Part shown: in pieces, positions 1 through 9,209 of the stretch
How positions within the stretch are numbered: position 1 is the first letter of the stretch
Layout of the letters: every line of letters starts with the position of its first letter
Origin: an uncultured Bacteroidales bacterium
GTDB lineage: Bacteria > Bacteroidota > Bacteroidia > Bacteroidales > FEN-979
Reading direction: 5' to 3'
Assembly (NCBI GenBank): GCA_903887775.1
Contig: CAISRB010000028.1
Location: forward strand, 62,001-126,000
DNA: 64,000 nt
Notes under the pieces: generated by a model
Database searches by the model: none
Seen by the model: the letters and a program-made list of their open reading frames with translations, nothing else
Told to the model about the DNA's origin: nothing
Program-made: the position numbers and the translations under genes

Positions 1-1536
1 CCTCTGGATCACAATGTCGGTGAATTCCAACTCCAGCTGCAGGACTTTATTCTTTATGATCTCCTTGCCCAGATCCGCATCTTTGTACTGCTCCATTTTC
101 AGGGCATGTTTGACACGGGCAATGTTACGCGGACTGCGTACGAACTCGAGCCAGCCTGAATTTGGTTTCTGGTTTTTAGAATTAAGGATCTTAACCGTGT
201 CGCCGTTCCTGAGCATATGCTTCAGCTGAACGATCTTCCCGTTCACTATGGCCCCTGTACAGGTATGCCCTATCGTGGTATGGATCTCAAACGCAAAATC
301 AAGGACAGTATAGCCGTTCTTCAGTCTTTTTAAATCGCCTTTCGGAGTAAAAACAAATATCTCGTCGGAATACAGCGCTCTTTTCTCTTTGTTTGTTGTG
401 ATCCCCTGGTTATTGACAGGAGTTTCCAGCATTTCCCTGATCGCGGTATACAGGTCGGTTCCCTCTTCAGTCCTTGTTCCCGACTTATATTTCCAGTGAG
501 CAGCCAGGCCTTTTTCGGCAATCTCATCCATGCGCCTGGTGCGGATCTGCACCTCCACCCAGCGACCATCAGGTCCTATGACGGTTGAATGAAGCGACTC
601 ATATCCCGTGGATTTGGGAAATGAAATCCAGTCCCGAAGACGGCGGGGATTCGGAGTGTAGATATCAGTAACCAGCGAATAGATCTTCCAGCAGTCCGCC
701 TTTTCGCTTTCAACCACCTCGTTCAGGATGATGCGAATGGCGAAGAGATCATAAATTTTTTCGAATTCCACTTTCTGGGCCTGCATCTTGCGGTTAATCG
801 AAGGGATCGATTTAATGCGGCTCCTGATCTCGACCTTAAAGCCGTTTTCCTGTAATACTTCTTCTATAGGGCGGATGAAATCGCGGGTAAACCTGTCACG
901 GTCATCTCGTGTTTCGGCCAGCTTCTGCTCAATATGCTGGTAAATATCCGGTTTTGTATACCGCATGACACGGTCCTCAAATTCAGTTTTTAACCTGTAA
1001 AGTCCTATACGATGCGTGATCGGCAAATACAACATCGATGCCTCCTTGAAAATTTCGGCCTGCTGTTCTTCAGGGGCTTCGCTGATGTGGCGCAACTGGT
1101 ATAGTTTCCTGGCAGTGCGGATGAGAATCACCCTGATATCGTCGGAACTCGTAAGCAGCAGCTTTATGAAATTTTCAACATTGGAATGGGCTTTGCGGGT
1201 ATCAAAAAGATCAATTTTCCGCAGGGCGGAAAGAAGCATGGCAATACCTGATGTATATTCCCTCCCAACCTGCTCAGGGTCAAGCTTTCCTTTGTCTATC
1301 AATGGCCAAAGCATGACAGTGACCATGGTCTCTGCATCCTGGTTCATTTCGCAAAGCAGAATATAGGAGATCTCGAAAGAAGCGCTTAAAAGTTCCGGGA
1401 ATTCCGCTTTGACATGTTCCTGCCGGATATATGACAAGGCCTTCTCCAGGAGGGGTTTCCCCCCGGCAAGGCGTGGGTCGTTCAGAAGACTTTCCCAAAA
1501 TACCCCGTTGGCCATAATTATATCCTGTTCACTCAT
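1..1536 (-). CDS. relA: RelA/SpoT-family (p)ppGpp synthetase with degenerate hydrolase domain, 3' end outside window
   Basis: Makes the alarmone (p)ppGpp from ATP and GTP/GDP. 512 codons are visible, in one open frame that runs off the left edge. The start is ATG at 1536 (MSEQ), with an alternative in-frame ATG at 1515. The synthetase domain is at about residues 230-350, with YDLFAIRI, DWISFPKSTGYESLHSTV and VEVQIRT blocks. A TGS domain follows at about 393-451 (IFVFTPKGD, NGDTVKIL). In the N-terminal region the HD hydrolase motif is replaced (MLWPL at 75-79 where LLHDV is expected) and the KxADRxHNMR block reads RTARKLYQLR (140-149). I infer a synthetase-only, RelA-like enzyme. It is divergent from the leucine operon, 88 bases away. 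Family assignment is secure; loss of hydrolase activity is inferred from motifs. Confidence 0.95.
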   Translation of the reverse strand, partial: MSEQDIIMANGVFWESLLNDPRLAGGKPLLEKALSYIRQEHVKAEFPELLSASFEISYILLCEMNQDAETMVTVMLWPLIDKGKLDPEQVGREYTSGIAMLLSALRKIDLFDTRKAHSNVENFIKLLLTSSDDIRVILIRTARKLYQLRHISEAPEEQQAEIFKEASMLYLPITHRIGLYRLKTEFEDRVMRYTKPDIYQHIEQKLAETRDDRDRFTRDFIRPIEEVLQENGFKVEIRSRIKSIPSINRKMQAQKVEFEKIYDLFAIRIILNEVVESEKADCWKIYSLVTDIYTPNPRRLRDWISFPKSTGYESLHSTVIGPDGRWVEVQIRTRRMDEIAEKGLAAHWKYKSGTRTEEGTDLYTAIREMLETPVNNQGITTNKEKRALYSDEIFVFTPKGDLKRLKNGYTVLDFAFEIHTTIGHTCTGAIVNGKIVQLKHMLRNGDTVKILNSKNQKPNSGWLEFVRSPRNIARVKHALKMEQYKDADLGKEIIKNKVLQLELEFTDIVIQR

Positions 1537-1624
1537 CCAGGGTCCAAAATTAGATGATTTTGATGCATGATAATTTCATTTTATTAAAATTGTTTCTAAA
1601 TTAGTTGCCTGATAATCCCTTTTT

Positions 1625-3232
1625 ATGTTTCGAATTGAAAGCAAGATAGATACATCTTCCTCTGATTTTATACGAAATAAGGAAGAATACCTGAATGTCC
1701 TTAAGACTTATAAACTGGTCCTTGCGAAAGTGAAGGCAGGCGGTCCTGAAGCGGCAGTCAAAAGGCATAAGGAGAGAGGGAAACTGCTTGCAAGGGAGAG
1801 GATAGACCTTCTTGTCGACAGGAACACTCCTTTTCTTGAATTATCTGCTCTGGCAGCTTACGATATGTATAACAACGAATTTCCTTCGGCCGGCCTGGTC
1901 ACGGGAATAGGTGTGATACACGGGAAGGAAACGATGATAGTGGCAAACGATGCCACCGTTAAGGGTGGCACATACATGAAAGAAGGTATCAAAAAACACG
2001 TCCGCGCTCAGGAGATCGCGATGGAGAACAGGCTGCCCTGTGTTTACCTGGTTGACTCGGGAGGTGTGTTTCTTCACGAGCAGGCTTCAGTGTTTCCCGA
2101 CAAATATGACTTCGGAAGGTTTTTTTTCAACCAGGCCAGGCTTTCCGCTAAAGGCATTCCGCAGATTGCAGTGGTCATGGGATCATGTACGGCAGGAGGA
2201 GCTTATGTACCGGCAATGAGTGATGAAACCATCATTGTAAGAAAACAGGGAACAATTTTTATCGGGGGCCCCCCTCTGGTAAAGGCAGCTACCGGGGAGG
2301 AGGTGAGCGCCGAGGAACTGGGAGGAGCCGAGGTACATACCAGCATTTCGGGCGTGGCCGACCATCTGGCAATGAACGATGTTCATGCCTTACAGATCTG
2401 CAGAAACATTTTTGAATCAATCGGCAGGAAGGAATACCAGGAGCTGCAGATGCAGGAAGTTCAGGAACCTTTGTATCCTGCGGATGAGCTTTACGGTATT
2501 TTGCCGCTCGACCTGAAAAAGCCTGTGGATTCACGGGAAATCATTGCAAGGATAGTCGACGGCAGCCTGTTCCACGAATTCAAGGAAAGATACGCCCCCA
2601 CGATAGTCACTGGTTTCGCACATATTATGGGGTATCCTGTCGGGATACTTGCCAACAACGGGGTGCTTTTCGGTGAAACTGCTTTAAAAGGCGCCCATTT
2701 TGTGGAGCTCTGCACCTCAAGAAATATCCCGCTTTTGTTCATGCAGAACATCACCGGCTTCATTGTTGGAAAACAGTATGAGCGGGCAGGTATCGCGCGT
2801 GACGGTGCTAAATTCGTCCATGCTGTTGCCAATGCCAGCGTACCCAAGTTCACGGTGATTTTCGGCGGATCCTTCGGCGCAGGCAATTATGCTATGGCAG
2901 GCAGGGCTTATGAACCCAGGTTTCTTTGGATGTATCCCAACTCGAAGATTTCGGTCATGGGAGGCGAACAGGCAGCCAGCGTGCTGATCACAGTTAAGGA
3001 AGACCAGCTCAGGGCACAGGGAACAACCTTGTCAGCGGAAGAAAGGAAGAAGATGCTTGAGACCATTCTTGAAAAATATGAGAATGAAGGCTCGGCCTAC
3101 TACAGTACAGCAAGGTTGTGGGACGATGGCATCATTGACCCGGCAGATACCCGCAAAATACTGGCAATGGCCATTGCCATCAGCCAAAACAGGAATTATG
3201 AAAAAACCGAATATGGTGTATTCAGAATGTAA
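1625..3232 (+). CDS. liuB: Methylcrotonyl-CoA carboxylase, carboxyltransferase (beta) subunit
   Basis: Carboxyltransferase half of the biotin enzyme that carboxylates 3-methylcrotonyl-CoA to 3-methylglutaconyl-CoA in leucine/isovalerate breakdown; cytoplasmic. 535 aa is the normal length. It has the two crotonase-like carboxyltransferase domains, with [14 protein letters not shown] in the N-domain, [21 protein letters not shown], which is characteristic of the methylcrotonyl type, and [16 protein letters not shown] in the C-domain. The ATG at 1625 follows an AT-rich leader and there is no Shine-Dalgarno sequence. It is first in a same-strand run, and the hydratase begins 9 bases after the stop. 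A geranyl-CoA specificity cannot be excluded from motifs, but the adjacent hydratase and lyase genes favour methylcrotonyl-CoA. Confidence 0.95.
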   Translation: MFRIESKIDTSSSDFIRNKEEYLNVLKTYKLVLAKVKAGGPEAAVKRHKERGKLLARERIDLLVDRNTPFLELSALAAYDMYNNEFPSAGLVTGIGVIHGKETMIVANDATVKGGTYMKEGIKKHVRAQEIAMENRLPCVYLVDSGGVFLHEQASVFPDKYDFGRFFFNQARLSAKGIPQIAVVMGSCTAGGAYVPAMSDETIIVRKQGTIFIGGPPLVKAATGEEVSAEELGGAEVHTSISGVADHLAMNDVHALQICRNIFESIGRKEYQELQMQEVQEPLYPADELYGILPLDLKKPVDSREIIARIVDGSLFHEFKERYAPTIVTGFAHIMGYPVGILANNGVLFGETALKGAHFVELCTSRNIPLLFMQNITGFIVGKQYERAGIARDGAKFVHAVANASVPKFTVIFGGSFGAGNYAMAGRAYEPRFLWMYPNSKISVMGGEQAASVLITVKEDQLRAQGTTLSAEERKKMLETILEKYENEGSAYYSTARLWDDGIIDPADTRKILAMAIAISQNRNYEKTEYGVFRM

Positions 3233-3240
3233 TCCAATGT

Positions 3241-4041
3241 ATGAACACATACCAGACTATTGAAACCAGCAAAGACGAAAGGGTTCTGACAATACGCCTG
3301 AACCGTCCCGATAAGCATAATGCTTTCAACGAGCTTATGCTGCAGGAGCTTACCGATATTTTCGGAAAAGTGCAGCAATTCGATGATGTAATCTGTGTTT
3401 TGCTGCGGGGCAATGGCAGGAGTTTCTGCGCCGGGGTTGACCTGAACTGGATGAAGGACGTGGCTGCGAACACCTATGAAAAGAACTACCGGGAAAGTCT
3501 TTACCTGGCAGAATGTTTTTACACAATTTATTCGTGCACAAAACCCACTGTTGCCGTCGTACACGGTTCGGTTCTCGGCGGGGCTAACGGCCTGGTGGCA
3601 TCATGCGATATGGCATATTGTACCGATGATGCCGTGTTTTCGCTTTCAGAAGTGAAGATAGGCATTGTGCCTGCCTGCATTTCACCCTATGTGATCAAGA
3701 GGATAGGTGAATCCGGGGCAAAGGAGCTGATGCTTACAGGGCGACGGATTTCGGGAAAGGAAGCCGAGGCTTACCGGCTCGTAAACCGTTCATTTCCTTC
3801 AAACGAACTCGATGCAGCCGTCGAAGCTGTCATAAGCCAGCTGAGAAGCAGCGGGCCCGAAGCAATGAGCCATTGTAAAACGCTTATCGATAATGTTTCC
3901 AATAACCTCAGCATGAAAGAAGCCATTGAATTCACGGCAAGGATGATAGCTGAGATCAGGGCCTCGGAAGAGGGACAGGAGGGGATGGCTGCCTTCCTCG
4001 AAAAACGCAAACCGAAGTGGGTAAATAAAGCAGCGAGATAG
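3241..4041 (+). CDS. liuC: Methylglutaconyl-CoA hydratase (enoyl-CoA hydratase family)
   Basis: Predicted to hydrate 3-methylglutaconyl-CoA to HMG-CoA, the step between the carboxylase and the lyase of the same operon. 266 aa, a typical crotonase-fold length. The N-terminus reads LTIRLNRPDKHNAFN; the oxyanion-hole segments are GRSFCAGVDLNWM (about 61-73) and VHGSVLGGANGLVASCDM; SLSEVKIGIVPACISPYV follows. The C-terminus ends in a RKPKW-type tail common in this family. The start is ATG at 3241, 9 bases after the previous stop. The stop codon lies inside a GCGAAA-rich simple repeat. Substrate is inferred from context, because the fold alone does not separate it from other enoyl-CoA hydratases. 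Confidence 0.9.
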   Translation: MNTYQTIETSKDERVLTIRLNRPDKHNAFNELMLQELTDIFGKVQQFDDVICVLLRGNGRSFCAGVDLNWMKDVAANTYEKNYRESLYLAECFYTIYSCTKPTVAVVHGSVLGGANGLVASCDMAYCTDDAVFSLSEVKIGIVPACISPYVIKRIGESGAKELMLTGRRISGKEAEAYRLVNRSFPSNELDAAVEAVISQLRSSGPEAMSHCKTLIDNVSNNLSMKEAIEFTARMIAEIRASEEGQEGMAAFLEKRKPKWVNKAAR

Positions 4042-4088
4042 CGAAATAGCGAAATTTCGCTTTTCACCTTTCGCCTTTTGCTTTTAAT
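4030..4088. repeat. GCGAAAR heptad repeat / AGCGAAATTTCGCT palindrome between liuC and liuD
   Basis: Right after the liuC stop there are two TAGCGAAA units, then the same heptad in the opposite orientation (GCGAAAT, GTGAAAA, GCGAAAG, GCAAAAG read on the minus strand). The switch of orientation makes a perfect palindrome AGCGAAATTTCGCT, which can fold as a small hairpin in the 56-base gap before liuD. The same unit forms a long array at 59083-59229. Confidence 0.8.
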
Positions 4089-4097
4089 TTTTAATTG

Positions 4098-6095
4098 ATG
4101 AAACAAATCAAAAAGATACTGATAGCGAACCGTGGCGAGATCGCTTTACGGATCATGCGCACAGCCAAAAAGATGGGAATAAAGACTGTTGCCGTGTATT
4201 CGGAGATCGATCATGATTCCCCGCATGTGGACCATGCCGATGAAGCTTTCTGCATAGGCTGTTCGGAACTCAGCGAGACCTATCTCAATATTTCTAAAAT
4301 CGTTGAAACAGCCCTCAGGGCAAAAGCTGACGCCATACACCCCGGGTATGGTTTTCTGGCCGAGAACCCTTTGTTTGTTCAGGCCTGCGATGATGCAGGC
4401 ATCATTTTCATAGGTCCTGATGCAAGGGCCATGAAGCTCATGGGAAATAAAATCGAAGCCAGAAATTTCGCCAAAAAGATCAATATCCCAATCACCGAAG
4501 GGGTTACAGGCTCTGCTAAAGAGCTGGTTAAAGCCGCGCCAAAAATAGGGTTCCCTGTACTTCTGAAAGCAGCAGCCGGAGGCGGCGGAAAAGGAATGAG
4601 AATTGTCGATGATCCTTCAGAACTTGAGGAAGCTATTGAAAGCACTGCAAGGCAAGCCAAGGCCTATTTCGGGGATGAAACGGTTTATATCGAAAAATTC
4701 ATTGAAGATCCCAGGCATATCGAGGTTCAGATACTGGGGGATGAGCATGATAATGTGATCCATCTTTTCGAAAGGGAATGCTCCATTCAGAGACGTTACC
4801 AGAAAATTATCGAAGAATCCCCCTCCCCCACCCTGAGCCCTGAGGTCAGGATGAAAATGGGCGAAGCAGCAGTGAGGATAGGAAAGGAGGCGGGTTACAA
4901 CAGCGCCGGGACTATCGAATTCCTGGTTGACAAAGACCTGAATTTCTATTTCCTTGAGATGAACACCCGGATACAGGTCGAACATGCTGTGACCGAAATG
5001 GTGACCGGCATCGACATTGTGGAAGAGCAGATCGTTATTGCTTCAGGGCATCCTCTCAGGATCAGGCAGGAAGATGTGAGGCAGAAAGGTCATGCGATCG
5101 AATGCAGGATATATGCGGAGGATCCTTTGAATAACTTCCAGCCGTCGCCGGGGAAAATGAGCTTGTATAAAGAGCCCGCGATCCCGGGAATAAGGCTTGA
5201 TACAGGAGTAATCGGGGGTACGGAGATCAAGAGTTCTTTTGACCCGATGATTGGCAAGCTGGTGGTTTGGGGAGACGACAGGGAAGAAGCTACCAGGATC
5301 ATGGTCAGCGCATTGCAGGATTACATAATACACGGCATAAAAACGAATATTTCTTTTGTTACGAGCCTGCTTCAAAGCAAGGCTTTTGTTTCGAATTCCA
5401 TTTCGACCAGGTTCTGCGATGAGCATTTGCAGGGGCTGATCACTGTGATGGAAAAAGAAAAGCAGGCGTTCCCGCTGTACGTCCCCATTGCCGGGTACCT
5501 GCTGTCAAGCCTAACCAATTCACTTGTAAATTCAGGTGAAAAACAAAGTATATGGCAACGGATCGGATACTGGCGCGACCTGATGAAGATCAGGCTGACA
5601 GCAGGCAGTGAGATCACTGTAAGGGTAAACCGCAAAGGGAAAGATTTGTTTGACCTTATATTCCCCGACGGTTCCTACAGCTGCAGCATAGAAAGCTGGA
5701 AAAATAACCGACTTGCATTTACTTTCAACGGGCATGATTATGTTGTTTATGTTTCGGAGGGCACAAACAATCATGGTTTTGTAAGTGCAGGAGGATTCCT
5801 GTATTTGATCGAAAGAGCCGATCTGCTCACCGAAACCGTTTCAGCGGCTTCGCTGGATTCATCAGGCGAAGGGGGCGGCCATATCACTTCTCCTATGCCC
5901 GGCAAGGTAACCAGGATCAATGTTCAGGAGGGGGAAGAAGTAAAAAAAGGCAAGGTCCTGCTGATCATTGAAGCGATGAAAATGGAAAATATGATCGCAG
6001 CCCCTGTCGATGGAACTGTAAATAAACTCAACGTAAAACTGAACCAGATGGTAGAAACCAGTACAGCCCTGGTGGACCTGGAGAAGAGAGACTGA
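4098..6095 (+). CDS. liuD: Methylcrotonyl-CoA carboxylase, biotin carboxylase/biotin carrier (alpha) subunit
   Basis: Carboxylates its own biotin with ATP and bicarbonate, then hands CO2 to the LiuB subunit. 665 aa from ATG 4098; a TTG three bases upstream is less likely. Order: biotin carboxylase N-domain (KILIANRGEIALRI), ATP-grasp with glycine-rich loop AAAGGGGKGMRIV, catalytic block EMNTRIQVEHAVTEMVTG, C-terminal domain, a linker, then a C-terminal biotinyl domain with EAMKMEN; the biotinylated Lys is about residue 628. This is the full length for a methylcrotonyl/propionyl-type alpha subunit. The gene order beta-hydratase-alpha is typical of leucine clusters. Propionyl-CoA carboxylase alpha is the main alternative, disfavoured by the neighbours. 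Confidence 0.95.
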   Translation: MKQIKKILIANRGEIALRIMRTAKKMGIKTVAVYSEIDHDSPHVDHADEAFCIGCSELSETYLNISKIVETALRAKADAIHPGYGFLAENPLFVQACDDAGIIFIGPDARAMKLMGNKIEARNFAKKINIPITEGVTGSAKELVKAAPKIGFPVLLKAAAGGGGKGMRIVDDPSELEEAIESTARQAKAYFGDETVYIEKFIEDPRHIEVQILGDEHDNVIHLFERECSIQRRYQKIIEESPSPTLSPEVRMKMGEAAVRIGKEAGYNSAGTIEFLVDKDLNFYFLEMNTRIQVEHAVTEMVTGIDIVEEQIVIASGHPLRIRQEDVRQKGHAIECRIYAEDPLNNFQPSPGKMSLYKEPAIPGIRLDTGVIGGTEIKSSFDPMIGKLVVWGDDREEATRIMVSALQDYIIHGIKTNISFVTSLLQSKAFVSNSISTRFCDEHLQGLITVMEKEKQAFPLYVPIAGYLLSSLTNSLVNSGEKQSIWQRIGYWRDLMKIRLTAGSEITVRVNRKGKDLFDLIFPDGSYSCSIESWKNNRLAFTFNGHDYVVYVSEGTNNHGFVSAGGFLYLIERADLLTETVSAASLDSSGEGGGHITSPMPGKVTRINVQEGEEVKKGKVLLIIEAMKMENMIAAPVDGTVNKLNVKLNQMVETSTALVDLEKRD

Positions 6096-6125
6096 GAAAT
6101 GTACGCTGAACGAATTTTAACGATG

Positions 6126-6160
6126 AACGCAATAACGCAACAACGCAACAACGCAATAAC
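6126..6160. repeat. Octamer tandem repeat AACGCAAY, four units
   Basis: Four adjacent 8-base units (AACGCAAT, AACGCAAC, AACGCAAC, AACGCAAT), followed by a decayed unit, fill most of the 71-base gap between liuD and the next gene, ending just before its ATG. No hairpin or terminator is visible here, so the operon can read through. Confidence 0.8.
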
Positions 6161-6166
6161 GAACAA

Positions 6167-7174
6167 ATGAATTATCCGAAAAAAGTAACCATTGGAGATA
6201 TAACGGTAAGGGACGGTTTTCAGCATGAAGAAACCTTTATTCCCACCGAGGCGAAGCTATGGGTTGCGGAGCAGCTGATACTTGCCGGCTTCAGGCATAT
6301 TGAATTAACCAACCTTGGGAACCCTCAGGGAATGCCGCAGTTCAGGGATGCCGAATTATTGCTTAAAGGCATCCGGAGCAGTAAAAAAGTTGCACACCTG
6401 CTCGATAAGGTATCGGTGACTGCTATTACCATACGTGAGAAAGCCATTGAGAGGGCCATACAGGCCAGGAAAGAAGGATGGGGGCCGAACCGCATTTTGC
6501 TGATGGTGTCGACGAGCGAATCACATCACAAAAAGAATTCCGGCTTATCATTGGCCGAGTACTGGGCTATGGCCGAAAAGTGGATCCCGCTTGCGAAGGA
6601 AGCGGGCCTGAAGGTGAACGGGACCGTAAGCACAATCTGGGGTTGCCCGATTGAAGGGCCAACGGAGATGAGCAAAGCAATAGAATTTGCCAGGCGCTGG
6701 TTCGAGATAGGCGCAAACGATGTGGAGCATGCCGATCACGACGGCAGCGCTTCTCCCGACAGGGTATACAAATATTATTCAATGCTGCTGGATGCCATAC
6801 CCCGGCCCGAAAAGCAGATCGCTCATTTTCATACTACCAGGGGCTGGGGGCTGGCTAATGTACTTGCGGCACTCCAGGCCGGCATGGTCAACTTTGAATC
6901 CACGATGGGAGGCATAGGCGGGCAACCTGCAAATTTCGTCAGCGGGGTGCCGGTAAGCGGCACAGGAAGCTATTATTATAAAGATCCGAACATTACCGGG
7001 CTTGTCCCGACCGAGGATATGGTTGTGATGATGGATGAGATGGGGATCGATACAGGGCTTGATGTGGACAAGGTTCTTGAGATCGGCTGCATGGTCGAAA
7101 GGATAGCAGGCCGCCGCCTGCGTTCCGAGGCCATCAGGAATGGCAGGATACCTAAGTCAATGACCGGAAAATGA
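6167..7174 (+). CDS. HMG-CoA-lyase-like DRE-TIM protein (first of an overlapping pair)
   Basis: 335 aa of the pyruvate-carboxyltransferase/HMG-CoA lyase TIM-barrel family. It keeps the catalytic Arg-Asp (ITVRDGFQHE, about 12-21), the HxH metal motif (AHFHTTRGWGLANV) and a GGIGG loop. At the position of the lyase active-site cysteine (GGCP in classical enzymes) it has GGQP, and the following Asn ligand region reads GLVPTED after an insertion containing SYYYKD. The stop overlaps the next start by four bases (ATGA). I infer a carbon-carbon lyase or carboxyltransferase-like role on an acyl-CoA of this pathway, perhaps with its partner; the exact reaction is not assignable. The start ATG 6167 is the only good one. 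Confidence 0.8.
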   Translation: MNYPKKVTIGDITVRDGFQHEETFIPTEAKLWVAEQLILAGFRHIELTNLGNPQGMPQFRDAELLLKGIRSSKKVAHLLDKVSVTAITIREKAIERAIQARKEGWGPNRILLMVSTSESHHKKNSGLSLAEYWAMAEKWIPLAKEAGLKVNGTVSTIWGCPIEGPTEMSKAIEFARRWFEIGANDVEHADHDGSASPDRVYKYYSMLLDAIPRPEKQIAHFHTTRGWGLANVLAALQAGMVNFESTMGGIGGQPANFVSGVPVSGTGSYYYKDPNITGLVPTEDMVVMMDEMGIDTGLDVDKVLEIGCMVERIAGRRLRSEAIRNGRIPKSMTGK

Positions 7175-8016
7175 AGATCATTGAATCACCGAGGGAAGGG
7201 ATGCAGGGGCTCAAACGGTTTATTCCCACAAGGCAGAAGGCGGAGTATATCAATGCCTTGCTGCAAGCCGGATTCGATACCGTCGAGGTGGGAAGCAGCG
7301 TTTCGGCAAAAGCAATCCCCCAGATGAGGGATAGTATCGAGGTTTTGAAAATGCTTGATCTGACTTCAAACAAATCAAAGCTGATGATGCTGGTGGTGAA
7401 TAAAAAAGGTGCTGAGCTCGTTTCCGAAAGGGATGAGGTAAACTGCCTCTCCTATCCTTTCTCTTTCTCCCCTGAATTCCTGAAGCGCAATCTTAATACA
7501 ACCTGTGATGAAGCCATTTTAATGGCGGATTACCTGCTGAATCTTTGCACCCGCCGGAAGAAAACCCTTGTCATGTATATATCGATGGCTTTTGGCAGTC
7601 CATATGATGAGGATTGGTCTTATGAACATCTGCTTCGAGCCGTTGACAAATTGCAAAAAATGGGTGTAAGAATAATGTCTTTATCAAATGTTTCCGTACC
7701 TTTATCCAAAGAGACGATCAACGAAGTATTTTCGATGCTTCCTGATGATTTTCCTTGTGTTGAATTCGGCTTGCATCTCCACACATCAGGCGAGGGTTGG
7801 TTTGATAAGGTCGATGCTGCATACCAGCAAGGCTGCAGGAGGTTCGACGGTGTGATAGGAGGTCTTGGCGGATGCCCAATGGCAGATAAAAATCTGCTTC
7901 AAAATCTGAAGACTGAGAATCTTCTTGAATTTACACGGAATCGCAATCTGCAAACAAGCATTGACCCATCCGCGGTGGACTATGCATCAGCACTGTCGAA
8001 AAAGTATTTATTTTAA
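7171..8016 (+). CDS. liuE: Hydroxymethylglutaryl-CoA lyase, Bacteroidota type
   Basis: Expected to split HMG-CoA into acetyl-CoA and acetoacetate, closing leucine degradation. 281 aa; it resembles the short Bacteroidota HMG-CoA lyases over its whole length (KIIESPREGMQG, VSAKAIPQM, YISMAFGSPY, GLHLHTSGEGWFDKVDAAY, GGLGGCPMA, LQNLKTENL). The HxH metal ligands, the lid cysteine and the C-terminal Asn are present. Two residues are odd: the catalytic Asp of the RDG/RDA motif is Glu here (PREG), and the SL(S/G)DT aspartate is Asn (SLSNV). Both codons are unambiguous in the sequence. It overlaps the upstream paralogue by ATGA, so the two are probably translationally coupled. Family certain; full activity less so. 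Confidence 0.85.
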   Translation: MKIIESPREGMQGLKRFIPTRQKAEYINALLQAGFDTVEVGSSVSAKAIPQMRDSIEVLKMLDLTSNKSKLMMLVVNKKGAELVSERDEVNCLSYPFSFSPEFLKRNLNTTCDEAILMADYLLNLCTRRKKTLVMYISMAFGSPYDEDWSYEHLLRAVDKLQKMGVRIMSLSNVSVPLSKETINEVFSMLPDDFPCVEFGLHLHTSGEGWFDKVDAAYQQGCRRFDGVIGGLGGCPMADKNLLQNLKTENLLEFTRNRNLQTSIDPSAVDYASALSKKYLF

Positions 8017-8051
8017 CATCATAAGTATTAACAACCGATAAAATCATAATT

Positions 8052-9197
8052 ATGCTGTTGACCGAAGAACATCATAACATCCGCAAAACTGTGAGGGATT
8101 TTGCAGAACGGGAGATCAAACCCCTGGCCCGTGAACTGGATGAGAAAGCCGAATTTTCAATCTCTTTGACGAAGCGGATGGGCGAACTGGGATTTTTCGG
8201 TATACGAACATCCCATGAATACGGCGGGCTGGATATGGATACTCTTTCATACGTCATTGCAGTTGAAGAACTTGCCAGGGTTGACGGATCCCAGGCAGCC
8301 ACTCTTGCAGCCCATATTTCGCTGGGTATCGGCCCCATTATGAATTATGGTACGGAAGAGCAAAAGAAGAAGTACCTGCCTATGCTTTCGGCAGGTGAAG
8401 GATTATGGGCATTCGGTCTTACCGAGCCTGACGCGGGCAGTGATTCAAGGGCAACGAAGACCACTGCGAGGCTGGAAGGCGATCAATGGGTTATTGCGGG
8501 TTCGAAGATCTTCATCACCAATGGGGCATCAGCTATGAACAAGGGAGCAACTGTTCAGGTGGTCAGCGGGGATCAGGACGGCCAGAAAGAATTTTCGACT
8601 ATTTTGGTGGATGCCGACACACCTGGTTTCAGGCGGGTTTCTATGCACGGGAAGATGATGTGGAGGGCTTCTGATACAGCCCAGTTGTTTTTTGACAACT
8701 GCAGGGTTCCTGCTTCCAATCTCCTGGGCAAGAGAGGGGAAGGCTCTAAGATCATGCTGAACACCCTCGACAGCGGCCGCCTGGCTATTGCAGCAATGGG
8801 TCTTGGCTGCGCCCAGGGAGCCTTCGAAATGGCACTGAAATATGCCAAACAACGCAAACAATTCGGGAAGCCTATTGGCCATTTTCAGGTGATCGCATTC
8901 AAGCTGGCTGATATGGCAACCAAGATAGAACTGGCACGTAATTTGCTATATAAAGGTGCATGGCTTAAGTCAAACAGCCAGCCTTTCGCAAAAGAAGCAG
9001 CCATGGCAAAATTGTATTGTTCGGAAATTGCAAAGGAAGTAGCTGACGAAGCGGTTCAGATCTTCGGAGGATACGGGCTGATGAAGGACTACGACATTGA
9101 AAGGTTTTACCGTGATCAGAGGCTCCTTCAGATAGGCGAAGGGACATCAGAGATCCAAAGACTTGTAATATCAAGGTATATAGGAGTATACGACTAA
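8052..9197 (+). CDS. Acyl-CoA dehydrogenase (short/branched-chain type)
   Basis: FAD enzyme oxidising an acyl-CoA to the 2,3-enoyl-CoA and passing electrons to ETF. 381 aa, a standard length. Blocks: the FAD/substrate region (FGLTEPDAGSDS, IAGSKIFITNG), then KQRKQFGKPIGHFQ and the C-terminal FGGYGLMKDYDIERFYRD and GEGTSEIQRLVI. Within that last block Glu363 is at the catalytic position used by short-chain, medium-chain and 2-methylbutyryl/isobutyryl enzymes; classical isovaleryl-CoA dehydrogenases have Ala there. Position at the end of the leucine operon suggests isovaleryl-CoA as substrate, but the motif points to a general short- or branched-chain enzyme. It begins 35 bases after liuE. Confidence 0.9.
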   Translation: MLLTEEHHNIRKTVRDFAEREIKPLARELDEKAEFSISLTKRMGELGFFGIRTSHEYGGLDMDTLSYVIAVEELARVDGSQAATLAAHISLGIGPIMNYGTEEQKKKYLPMLSAGEGLWAFGLTEPDAGSDSRATKTTARLEGDQWVIAGSKIFITNGASAMNKGATVQVVSGDQDGQKEFSTILVDADTPGFRRVSMHGKMMWRASDTAQLFFDNCRVPASNLLGKRGEGSKIMLNTLDSGRLAIAAMGLGCAQGAFEMALKYAKQRKQFGKPIGHFQVIAFKLADMATKIELARNLLYKGAWLKSNSQPFAKEAAMAKLYCSEIAKEVADEAVQIFGGYGLMKDYDIERFYRDQRLLQIGEGTSEIQRLVISRYIGVYD

Positions 9198-9209
9198 AAA
9201 TAAAAAATT

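Noticed and set aside
1841-2886. Several open frames antisense to liuB
   Set aside because: All are in the shadow of a full-length, motif-complete carboxyltransferase.
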